A stretch of 5,416 bases of DNA from Hyphomicrobiales bacterium (GTDB taxonomy: Bacteria > Pseudomonadota > Alphaproteobacteria > Rhizobiales > Devosiaceae): contig JALWTJ010000246.1 in NCBI GenBank assembly GCA_027082895.1, positions 1 to 5,416 on the forward strand, written 5' to 3'. Below are positions 1 to 5,416 of the stretch, piece after piece. Numbering within the stretch: the first letter of the stretch is position 1; each line of letters opens with the position of its first letter. Position numbers and translations under genes: made by a program. A model generated the notes under the pieces. The model was not told where the DNA came from and searched no databases. It worked only from the letters and a program-made list of their open reading frames with translations.

Positions 1-60
1 GCTCCATCAGTATGCGGTCGCTGGGGGACCACGCCCCCAACGACCGCATACTGATGGAGC
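1..60. repeat. 60-bp near-perfect inverted repeat (fold-back) at the window edge
   Basis: Bases 1-20 are the exact reverse complement of bases 41-60. Inside them, 22-27 pairs with 34-39, leaving one mismatch (21/40) and a six-base loop (28-33). The symmetry axis is at 30.5 and the left arm reaches the first base, so the true repeat may be longer. The right arm encodes DRILMEP, which leads straight into the conserved aldehyde dehydrogenase sequence EPIGVVGLITPWNWP, so that arm is the genuine gene sequence and the left arm is its inverted copy. Such a hairpin inside a coding region at a sequence end is typical of a fold-back or chimeric read. A natural inverted duplication cannot be excluded. 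Confidence 0.9.
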
Positions 61-1079
61 CGATCGGCGTGGTGGGGCTGATTACCCCGTGGAACTGGCC
101 GATGAACCAGGTGGTCCTGAAGGTACTGCCGGCCATGGCGGCGGGCTGCACCATGGTGCTCAAGCCCTCGGAAATCGCCCCCCTTTCCTCCATGCTGTTT
201 GCCGAAATGGTCGATGCGGCAGGTTTCCCCGCCGGTGTGTTCAATCTGGTCAATGGCGATGGCGCTGGCGTGGGCAGCCAGCTTTCGGGCCATCCGGACG
301 TGGATATGATCTCCTTCACCGGCTCGACCCGCGCGGGCATTGCCATCACCAAAAACGCCGCCGATACGGTCAAGCGCGTGGCGCTGGAACTGGGCGGCAA
401 GGGAGCGAACATCATCTTTGCCGATGCTGACGAACAGGCCGTGGCCCGCGGAGTGCGTCATTGCATGGCAAATTCCGGCCAGTCCTGCAACGCCCCGACC
501 CGCATGCTGGTGCAACGCAAAATATATGACGGGGCAGTGGAAACCGCAGGCAAGGTATCGCGCGCCATTGCCGTTGGTCCGGCCAGCCAGCCCGGTACAC
601 ATATTGGCCCGGTCGTCTCCCAGGCACAGTTTGACAAGATCCAGAAACTGATACAGACCGGGATCGACGAAGGAGCACGGCTGGTCACAGGTGGCACCGG
701 ACGCCCCGAAGGCTTCAACCGTGGCTATTTCGTGCGCCCCACCGTATTTGCCGATGTAAGCCCCGACATAACCATCGCCCGCGAGGAAATTTTCGGCCCT
801 GTCCTGTCGATCATTCCCTTTGACAGCGAGGACGAAGCCCTGAGCATTGCCAATGACACGGACTATGGTCTGACCGATTACGTCCAGACCACAGACCCCG
901 CCCGCGCCCGGCGTCTGGCGCGGCGCCTGCGCGCCGGCATGGTCGAAATCAACGGCCGCTCACGAAGCGCCGGTGCGCCCTTTGGCGGCATGCGCCAGTC
1001 CGGCATCGGGCGCGAAGGCGGAGTCTGGGGGCTCGAAGAATTTCTGGAGGTGAAATCGGTAGGCGGCTGGCAGGAATAG
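3..1079 (+). CDS. NAD(P)-dependent aldehyde dehydrogenase, 3' part (5' end missing)
   Basis: This enzyme family oxidises an aldehyde to a carboxylic acid with NAD(P)+ in the cytoplasm; the substrate cannot be read from sequence. Counting from the first in-frame ATG (position 12), the family landmarks are the TPWNWP oxyanion Asn (N28), the cofactor-binding VLKPSE Lys (K51), FTGSTRAG, ELGGK with the general-base Glu (E126), SGQSCNAPTR with the catalytic Cys (C159), and EEIFGPV (E259). PFGGMRQSGIGREGG lies near the C-terminus. All catalytic residues are present. Family members are about 470-500 residues, so roughly 120 N-terminal residues lie outside the window. The ATG at 12 is not a real start: it lies in the fold-back of bases 1-60, and trustworthy sequence begins near base 33. 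The frame stays open to the left edge. It is followed 24 bp later by an oxidoreductase gene, so the two are probably co-transcribed in a catabolic pathway. Confidence 0.95.
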   Translation, partial: SISMRSLGDHAPNDRILMEPIGVVGLITPWNWPMNQVVLKVLPAMAAGCTMVLKPSEIAPLSSMLFAEMVDAAGFPAGVFNLVNGDGAGVGSQLSGHPDVDMISFTGSTRAGIAITKNAADTVKRVALELGGKGANIIFADADEQAVARGVRHCMANSGQSCNAPTRMLVQRKIYDGAVETAGKVSRAIAVGPASQPGTHIGPVVSQAQFDKIQKLIQTGIDEGARLVTGGTGRPEGFNRGYFVRPTVFADVSPDITIAREEIFGPVLSIIPFDSEDEALSIANDTDYGLTDYVQTTDPARARRLARRLRAGMVEINGRSRSAGAPFGGMRQSGIGREGGVWGLEEFLEVKSVGGWQE

Positions 1080-1103
1080 GCAGCAATCGGAAAAGGGCAG
1101 ATC

Positions 1104-2186
1104 ATGGTTACGACGCTGAAACTGGCAATTGCCGGTTACGGGCTTGTCGGCAGGCGCCACGCCACAGCGCTGGCCCATATCGACGGCACGGCCCTTTGTG
1201 CGGTCGTGGAACCGGACAAAAAGTCAGCCGACGCCGCCCGTGCTGACGGGTGGCGCGTTTTTTCCGATCTTGACTCCCTCTTCCGTGTTGAACGGCCCGA
1301 CGGGGTCATCCTTGCAACGCCCACCCCGCTGCACCGGGAACAGGCGCTGGCCTGCCTGGATCGCTCCTGCCCGATTCTGGTCGAGAAACCCGTTTGTGTA
1401 ACGGCCGCCCAGGCACAACAGATTGTCGAAAAATCCGAAAGCACCGGTGTTCCTGTTCTGGTGGGCCACCACCGGCGTCACAACCCCCTGGTCCACAAGG
1501 CCCGCGATATCATTGCAAACGGTGAACTGGGCACCCTGCGTTCGGTTCATGCGCAATGCTGGTTCTACAAGCCGGACGCCTATTTTGACGCTGCCCCCTG
1601 GCGCAAGGAACAGGGCGCGGGGCCGGTTTCGGTCAATCTCGTGCATGATATCGACCTGATCCGTTATCTTTGCGGCGAGATCACTACGGTACAGGCCCGC
1701 TCCGCGCCGTCCCTGAGAGGATATGCCAATGAAGATCTCGCGGTCGCGATCCTTGGCTTTGCTTCCGGCGCTCTCGGAACCGTCACCGTATCTGATTCCA
1801 TTGCCGCCCCCTGGAGCTGGGAAATGACATCCCACGAATACCCCATCTATCCGGTGACGGCACAAAGCTGCTACCAGATCGGCGGTTCCCGAGCTTCGCT
1901 GTCGATCCCGGACCTGAAAATCTGGCATCATGGTGAAACCCCTGACTGGTGGACGCCGATCAGCGCCACTTCGGTTCCCCGGGATTCCTCGGACCCGCTG
2001 GTCAACCAGATTGTGCATTTCACACACGTCATTCGGGGCGAAACCCCGCCACTGGTCTCGGCGGAAGAAGGCCGGCGCACCCTCGCCGTGATCGAAGCCA
2101 TCCAGACCTCCGCGAAAAGCCTGCAGATGGTCCACCTGCCTGTGCCCGCCCGGTGCAATGTCCCTGCCCCCCAAGCGAACGGATGA
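1104..2186 (+). CDS. Gfo/Idh/MocA-family oxidoreductase
   Basis: This is a complete 360-residue protein, the usual length for the family of cytoplasmic NAD(P)-dependent dehydrogenases acting on sugars, polyols such as inositol, and related compounds. The N-terminal Rossmann fold begins with AGYGLVGRRH (residues 10-19). The conserved EKP signature is at 94-96, where the Lys (K95) is normally catalytic, followed by GHHRRHNP near residue 121. The C-terminal domain has NLVHDIDLIRYL with H181, D182 and D184, the family's usual active-site region. The start is supported by AAAAGGG (1091-1097) six bases upstream of the ATG. It lies 24 bp after the aldehyde dehydrogenase gene, so the pair probably shares a transcript and a pathway. 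The substrate is not recognisable, so no gene symbol is given. Confidence 0.93.
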   Translation: MVTTLKLAIAGYGLVGRRHATALAHIDGTALCAVVEPDKKSADAARADGWRVFSDLDSLFRVERPDGVILATPTPLHREQALACLDRSCPILVEKPVCVTAAQAQQIVEKSESTGVPVLVGHHRRHNPLVHKARDIIANGELGTLRSVHAQCWFYKPDAYFDAAPWRKEQGAGPVSVNLVHDIDLIRYLCGEITTVQARSAPSLRGYANEDLAVAILGFASGALGTVTVSDSIAAPWSWEMTSHEYPIYPVTAQSCYQIGGSRASLSIPDLKIWHHGETPDWWTPISATSVPRDSSDPLVNQIVHFTHVIRGETPPLVSAEEGRRTLAVIEAIQTSAKSLQMVHLPVPARCNVPAPQANG

Positions 2187-2266
2187 ATTTCCCCTTTTCG
2201 CATCCCCGCTGGCCGCAGCGAACAGACAGCCGACCCGACCCACGGCACGAAATGGCAAACCGCATT
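2187..2266. other. Intergenic spacer between the catabolic pair and the metal operon
   Basis: This non-coding stretch has no recognisable gene. It contains a weak five-base-pair hairpin (CGCTG at 2207-2211 with CAGCG at 2216-2220, loop GCCG), but no run of T follows it, so it is not a convincing intrinsic terminator. Base composition changes abruptly from GC-rich to AT-rich near 2264, where the operator begins. Read-through from the upstream pair into arsR therefore cannot be ruled out. Confidence 0.5.
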
Positions 2267-2319
2267 ATATATGAAGAAACATATATGCTATTGACAGCAT
2301 ATACGTAGAGTCGTATATG
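2267..2319 (+). promoter_or_regulatory. Probable ArsR operator: three overlapping inverted repeats at 16-bp spacing
   Basis: Three dyads follow each other, each with a six-base spacer. Dyad 1 (2267-2286) has arms ATATATG and CATATAT around AAGAAA. Dyad 2 (2282-2303) has arms TATATGCT and AGCATATA around ATTGAC. Dyad 3 (2298-2319) has arms CATATACG and CGTATATG around TAGAGT. All arms are perfect, and neighbouring dyads share sequence. The centres (2276.5, 2292.5, 2308.5) are exactly 16 bp apart, about one and a half helical turns. Dyad 2 covers the -35 box, and dyad 3 covers the promoter spacer and the -10 box, so a bound dimer would block RNA polymerase. The position directly before arsR makes self-repression the natural reading; binding by this ArsR is inferred. 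Confidence 0.8.
2291..2319 (+). promoter_or_regulatory. Sigma-70-type promoter of the arsR operon
   Basis: A perfect -35 hexamer TTGACA (2291-2296) is followed, after exactly 17 bp, by TATATG (2314-2319), which matches four of the six -10 consensus bases including the leading TATA. Standard spacing puts +1 at about 2326, the A of an ATG. No other -35/-10 pairing in the region scores as well. The boxes are embedded in the inverted-repeat operator, as expected for a repressible metal-resistance promoter. The exact start is a prediction. Confidence 0.72.
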
Positions 2320-2325
2320 GAGCCC

Positions 2326-2673
2326 ATGGAACAAACAGAAACCTTCCGCCTTCTGGGCGATGAGACGAGATTGCGCGCCCTTGCACTGATGAACGATCAG
2401 GACGAGTTGTGCGTGTGCGAACTGGTGGCCGGGCTTGGGCTTTCCCAGCCCAAAATTTCGCGGCATCTGGCCGCGCTGCGGGATGCGGGACTTGTGGAAA
2501 GTCGCCGCGACGCACAGTGGGTTTTTTATCGCATAAGCGACACGCTCGCCCACTGGCAAAAACAGGTGATTGAAGCGGCGCTTGAAGGCGTGGCGAAAGA
2601 ACCTGTCCTGCAGGAAGACAGAACGAGACTTGAGAACATGAACAGCCGACCGATACGCAACACGGCGGCCTAG
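2326..2673 (+). CDS. arsR: ArsR-family metalloid-responsive transcriptional repressor
   Basis: This is a winged-helix repressor of 115 residues from this start. ArsR proteins bind the operator as dimers and release it when As(III) or Sb(III) binds cysteines. The family's N-terminal helix FRLLGDETRLRAL is at 7-19. The metalloid-site motif ELCVCEL (C29, C31) is of the E. coli ArsR type; the third Cys of E. coli ELCVCDLC is replaced by V34. The recognition helix LSQPKISRHLAALRDAGLV (39-57) and the wing QWVFYRIS (64-71) follow. The in-frame ATG at 2317 would add MEP, but it lies inside the predicted -10 box. The GGAG at 2319-2322 is too close to 2326 to be a normal ribosome site, so a leaderless start at 2326 is preferred. 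The gene is first in the operon, 15 bp before the permease gene. Confidence 0.93.
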   Translation: MEQTETFRLLGDETRLRALALMNDQDELCVCELVAGLGLSQPKISRHLAALRDAGLVESRRDAQWVFYRISDTLAHWQKQVIEAALEGVAKEPVLQEDRTRLENMNSRPIRNTAA

Positions 2674-2688
2674 TGTAAGGAAACAACG

Positions 2689-3654
2689 ATGTTTGCCATA
2701 TTTACCTGGCTGGCCGACTGGACAGCCTATGATCTCTTGCGCCTTTCCGCCGACAGCAAGCTGGGCGATGCGGTGCATTTCTTCGTTGAAGACGTGACCA
2801 AGATTTTCTTTCTGCTCACCATCATCGTGTTTGCCATTGGTTTTTTCCGCTCGATGCTCACACCCGAGCGGGTGCGCAAGGTCGTTGCGGGGCGTTCACG
2901 TTTTGCCTCCTATCCGATGGCCGTTGGGCTGGGGGCCGTTACCCCCTTCTGCTCCTGCTCCTCGGTCCCCCTGTTCATCGGCTTTCTGGAAGCCGGGATC
3001 CCACTGGGTGTGACCATGGCATTCCTGATTGCCTCCCCCATGATCAACGAGGTTGCGGTTGTGGTACTGGCCGCCACCGTCGGCTGGAAGGTAGCCGCGC
3101 TCTATGTGGTCGCGGGGCTTGCCGTGGGCATTATCGGCGGCCTGCTGATCGAATTTTTCAAGCTGGAAAAATGGGTCGAGGAATATGTCTGGAAGATCCG
3201 CATGGGAGAAACCGCCATTCAACAGGCGCAAACCAGCTTCAGGGCGCGGCTTGCCTATGCCTGGGAACAGGTAAAGGAAATCGTGGGCCGCATCTGGCTT
3301 TATGTGCTGGTTGGTGTTGGCCTCGGCGCGGGCCTGCACGGGTTCATTCCCCAGGAATGGTTCGTGAAGTATGCCTCGGTGGATAATATCTTTGCCGTGC
3401 CCAGCGCAGTGCTGATCGGTATTCCGCTCTATTCCAATGCCACCGGGGTAATCCCGATTGTCGATGCGCTCTTGGGCAAGGGCGTGCCCATCGGCACGGT
3501 GCTGGCCCTGATGATGTCCGTTGCCGCCATTTCCCTGCCCGAAATGATCATCCTGCGCAAGGTGCTCAAGCCCCAGTTGATTGCCACCTTTGCCGGCATC
3601 CTGTTCGTCGCCTTCATCGGGGTTGGCACCCTGTTCAATGCCATGCTGGCCTAG
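2689..3654 (+). CDS. ArsP/DUF318-type inner-membrane permease
   Basis: This 321-residue membrane protein belongs to the permease family that includes ArsP, an exporter of trivalent organoarsenicals. The diagnostic TPFCSCSSVP motif is at residues 85-94 with C88 and C90, followed by GFLEAGIPLG and SPMINEVA (116-123). A second, related half contains GIPLYSNATG (244-253), KGVPIGTVLALMMS and SLPEM (282-286), which fits the family's internal duplication. Hydrophobic segments lie roughly at 36-54, 74-100, 102-118, 121-155, 200-220, 235-256, 264-283 and 297-318, with a charged loop at 157-198. A good ribosome site AAGGA (2677-2681) sits seven bases before the ATG. Placement behind arsR supports metalloid or organoarsenical export, but the second half differs from the ArsP sequences I can recall, so the substrate is uncertain and the symbol arsP is withheld. 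Confidence 0.88.
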   Translation: MFAIFTWLADWTAYDLLRLSADSKLGDAVHFFVEDVTKIFFLLTIIVFAIGFFRSMLTPERVRKVVAGRSRFASYPMAVGLGAVTPFCSCSSVPLFIGFLEAGIPLGVTMAFLIASPMINEVAVVVLAATVGWKVAALYVVAGLAVGIIGGLLIEFFKLEKWVEEYVWKIRMGETAIQQAQTSFRARLAYAWEQVKEIVGRIWLYVLVGVGLGAGLHGFIPQEWFVKYASVDNIFAVPSAVLIGIPLYSNATGVIPIVDALLGKGVPIGTVLALMMSVAAISLPEMIILRKVLKPQLIATFAGILFVAFIGVGTLFNAMLA

Positions 3655-3663
3655 GAGAATATC

Positions 3664-4077
3664 ATGGGAAAGATGGAATATGATGTCACGACCACAAGCC
3701 GCACGGGGGAAGACTCCCATGCGATGGCCAAACAGGCCAGCATTGTTCTGGATACGGACATGGCGGGTCGGGCTGACGCCTTCAACCCCGCCGAACTTCT
3801 GCTGGCAGCCGTTGGCACCTGCATGCTCAAATCCATGCAACGCATCATCCCGATGCTCAATTTCCAGATGAAGGGTGCACGGATCAGGCTGCACGGAGTT
3901 CGGCAGGACGTTCCCCCCAGAATCGAGGAAATTACCTACAAAATTACCGTGGATACCGAAGAGAGCGAACAGCGCCTTGACCTGCTGCACAGGAACCTGC
4001 GCAAATATGGCACGATCTACAATACCGTTGCCGGTGCGACCAACCTGAACGGCACCATTGAAAGGGCCGCAAGATGA
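3664..4077 (+). CDS. OsmC-like protein with a single cysteine
   Basis: This 137-residue protein has the OsmC/Ohr fold pattern: an N-terminal strand region, then FNPAELLLAAVGTCMLKSM (40-58) carrying the first active-site Cys (C53) on the central helix. OsmC and Ohr reduce organic hydroperoxides with two cysteines. The second normally sits in a YCPVxNTL-like segment; here the aligned segment is YGTIYNTV (115-122), so Gly116 replaces that Cys and the protein has no other Cys. Classical peroxidase cycling is therefore unlikely; a thiol carrier, metalloid-binding or sensing role is possible but unproven. The ribosome site AGGAG (3653-3657) overlaps the permease stop codon, six bases before this ATG, so the two genes are probably translationally linked. 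The 3' end overlaps the next gene by four bases. Confidence 0.88.
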   Translation: MGKMEYDVTTTSRTGEDSHAMAKQASIVLDTDMAGRADAFNPAELLLAAVGTCMLKSMQRIIPMLNFQMKGARIRLHGVRQDVPPRIEEITYKITVDTEESEQRLDLLHRNLRKYGTIYNTVAGATNLNGTIERAAR

Positions 4078-4796
4078 CCTCCCCCCGCCATGCCATCAGC
4101 GCCGCCATGCACAAGGAAAACCATTATGTCACCCGCATCGGCTGGCTGCGCGCCGCCGTGATGGGAGCCAATGACGGCATCGTTTCGACCTCCAGCCTTA
4201 TTATTGGCGTGGCAGCAGCCGGCAGTTCGCAGACGCAGGTCTTGCTGGCCGGTGTGGCCGGGTTGATCGCGGGGGCGATGTCCATGGCAGCAGGAGAATA
4301 TGTATCGGTTTCCTCGCAATCGGACAGCGAAAACGCCGACCTTGCACGGGAAAAAGCCGAACTGGAGGCCGATCCCGAAGGCGAATTGCGCGAACTGGCG
4401 GGTCTGTATGAGGCGCGCGGCATCTCACCGGACCTTTCCATGGAAGTGGCAAAAGAACTGACCGCCAAGGACGTCCTGCAGGCCCATGCGCGTGATGAAC
4501 TCGGCATCACCGACCTTTCAAAGGCCCGTCCCGTGCAAGCGGCCCTGGCCTCGGCTGCAACCTTTTCCACCGGCGCCGCCCTTCCCCTGGCAGCGGTGAT
4601 GCTGGTACCGCCGCCCACCATCATTGCCGCCACCACCGCCGCTTCGGTGCTGGTACTGGCGATGCTGGGCTATGTCTCGGCCAGAACCGGCGGCGCGCCC
4701 GTGGGCCGTGCCATTGCCCGCGTTACCCTATGGGGAGCCGCAGCCATGGCCGCAACCGCAGGTGTCGGCTGGCTGTTTGACGTGGCAATGGGATAA
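4074..4796 (+). CDS. VIT1/CCC1-family Fe/Mn transporter
   Basis: This 240-residue membrane protein is of the vacuolar iron transporter type; bacterial members move Fe2+ and Mn2+ out of the cytoplasm. The conserved first membrane segment has RAAVMGANDGIVSTSSLIIG (26-45) and the second has AGAMSMAAGEYVSVSSQSD (66-84). A Glu-rich cytosolic helical region (85-150), with repeated Glu plus M123 and H138, corresponds to the family's metal-binding domain. Three more membrane segments lie near 155-176, 183-203 and 213-236, giving the usual five. The start overlaps the osmC stop as ATGA (4074-4077), with AAAGGG (4061-4066) seven bases upstream, so coupled translation is likely. M12 (4107) is a possible alternative start, since family similarity begins near HYVTRIGWLRA. 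Its presence in an ArsR-led operon is unusual. Confidence 0.93.
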   Translation: MTSPRHAISAAMHKENHYVTRIGWLRAAVMGANDGIVSTSSLIIGVAAAGSSQTQVLLAGVAGLIAGAMSMAAGEYVSVSSQSDSENADLAREKAELEADPEGELRELAGLYEARGISPDLSMEVAKELTAKDVLQAHARDELGITDLSKARPVQAALASAATFSTGAALPLAAVMLVPPPTIIAATTAASVLVLAMLGYVSARTGGAPVGRAIARVTLWGAAAMAATAGVGWLFDVAMG

Positions 4797-4808
4797 AAGA
4801 GGAAAAAA

Positions 4809-5416
4809 ATGGCCCACGTTCATCAAACCCCCGAAACCGGCGGTCGCCTGGCACTGGTGGTGGCACTCAATGTCGCCATTACCGTCGCTGAAGTGATTGG
4901 TGGAATTCTCTCCGGCTCGCTCTCTCTGATTTCCGATGCGCTGCACAATTTCAGCGACGGCATAGCCATTGTAATCGCATGGATTGCCATTCGACTGAAC
5001 GCCCGCGCGCGAAGTGACCGCTACACGTTCGGGCTGAAACGCGCCGAGGTACTGGCAGCGGTGATCAACGCGGGCACGCTGGTTGCCATCAGCATCTATC
5101 TGTTCATCGAGGCATGGCAACGCCTGAACACCCCCGAACCGATCAGCGGCGGCATCATGACAACGGTAGCACTGGTCGGACTGGCGGCCAATGTGCTGGG
5201 TACCATACTGCTCAAGCGCGGCTCCCAAAACAGCATGAACCTTCGGGCAGCCTATCTGCACCTGCTTTCTGATGCGATTTCCAGCGTTGGTGTCATTCTG
5301 GGCGGATTGGCAATCTGGTTGTGGGGCATTACCTGGATCGACCCGCTGCTGACGGTGCTGATCGGGCTTTATGTCCTCAAGGAATCCCTGGCCATCCTAT
5401 GGGAAGCGCTGGAATC
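4809..5416 (+). CDS. Cation diffusion facilitator (CDF) efflux protein, 3' truncated
   Basis: CDF proteins export divalent cations such as Zn2+, Cd2+, Co2+ or Fe2+ by proton antiport in the inner membrane. The 202 codons visible cover all six membrane segments (about 14-34, 44-63, 82-103, 115-135, 150-171, 177-196); the cytoplasmic C-terminal domain of about 80-100 residues lies beyond the window. Both transport-site pairs are present: HNFSD (H46, D50) in segment 2 and HLLSD (H151, D155) in segment 5. This His-Asp/His-Asp set is usual for zinc/cadmium transporters of the CzcD/ZitB type. YTFGLKRAEVLAAVINA (72-88) is a family hallmark. The N-terminus has only two His (MAHVH), so no long His-rich tail. 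AGAGG (4798-4802) sits six bases before the ATG, and the gene starts 12 bp after the VIT stop. Confidence 0.95.
   Translation, partial: MAHVHQTPETGGRLALVVALNVAITVAEVIGGILSGSLSLISDALHNFSDGIAIVIAWIAIRLNARARSDRYTFGLKRAEVLAAVINAGTLVAISIYLFIEAWQRLNTPEPISGGIMTTVALVGLAANVLGTILLKRGSQNSMNLRAAYLHLLSDAISSVGVILGGLAIWLWGITWIDPLLTVLIGLYVLKESLAILWEALE

Noticed and set aside
2207..2220. Small hairpin CGCTG-GCCG-CAGCG as a terminator for the upstream genes
   Set aside because: The stem is only five base pairs and no T-run follows, so it is not distinguishable from chance in GC-rich DNA.
1224..2258. 344-codon open frame on the - strand opposite the Gfo/Idh/MocA gene
   Set aside because: There is no recognisable domain, and it lies almost wholly antisense to a well-conserved oxidoreductase.
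2317..2319. ATG at 2317 as the arsR start
   Set aside because: It lies inside the predicted -10 box and the third operator dyad, with only a weak TAGAG upstream. The ATG at 2326 fits the promoter geometry better. It is still possible if another promoter is used.
2029..2778. 249-codon open frame on the - strand across the arsR control region
   Set aside because: It spans the promoter/operator and is antisense to arsR, with low-complexity composition and no motif.
2896..3990. 364-codon open frame on the - strand opposite the permease and osmC genes
   Set aside because: It is a shadow of GC-rich coding sequence. Its translation is rich in Gly, His, Asp and Gln with no family motif, while the + strand holds clear conserved proteins.
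4803..4809. Run of seven A just before and into the CDF start codon as a slippage or frameshift site
   Set aside because: It sits between the ribosome site and the ATG rather than inside the gene, so slippage would have no coding effect; A-rich spacers are common.

Overview
This GC-rich window of about 5.4 kb carries six protein-coding genes, all on the + strand. It looks like a piece of a proteobacterial chromosome or large plasmid, most likely alphaproteobacterial. An acetic-acid-bacterium or sphingomonad type of genome is possible, but that is a low-confidence impression from codon use and protein style. The first and last genes run off the window edges. No RNA gene, CRISPR array, insertion sequence or integrase is visible.

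Region 1 (about 1-2186) is catabolic. It holds the 3' part of an NAD(P)-dependent aldehyde dehydrogenase and, 24 bp downstream, a complete Gfo/Idh/MocA-family sugar- or polyol-type dehydrogenase. The extreme left end (1-60) is a near-perfect 60-bp fold-back lying in the aldehyde dehydrogenase reading frame. It is probably an end artefact of the assembly, so the first few codons are not trustworthy.

Region 2 (2187-2325) is the only real intergenic stretch. Its right half is a compact AT-rich control region with three overlapping inverted repeats whose centres lie exactly 16 bp apart. They wrap a consensus TTGACA and a TATATG box 17 bp away. The predicted transcription start falls on the A of an ATG at 2326, which suggests a leaderless arsR mRNA and means the upstream in-frame ATG at 2317 is part of the -10 box.

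Region 3 (2326-5416) is a tightly packed metal or metalloid resistance operon: an ArsR repressor with an ELCVCEL metalloid site, an ArsP/DUF318-type permease, an OsmC-like protein that has lost one of its two redox cysteines, a VIT1/CCC1-type Fe/Mn transporter that overlaps osmC by ATGA, and a CDF efflux pump cut by the window end. Gene spacing (15, 9, -4 and 12 bp) argues for one transcript under ArsR control. The picture is a regulated unit combining a metalloid or organoarsenical permease, a thiol-chemistry protein and two divalent-cation exporters. The combination is the most interesting content of the window; the individual families are known.
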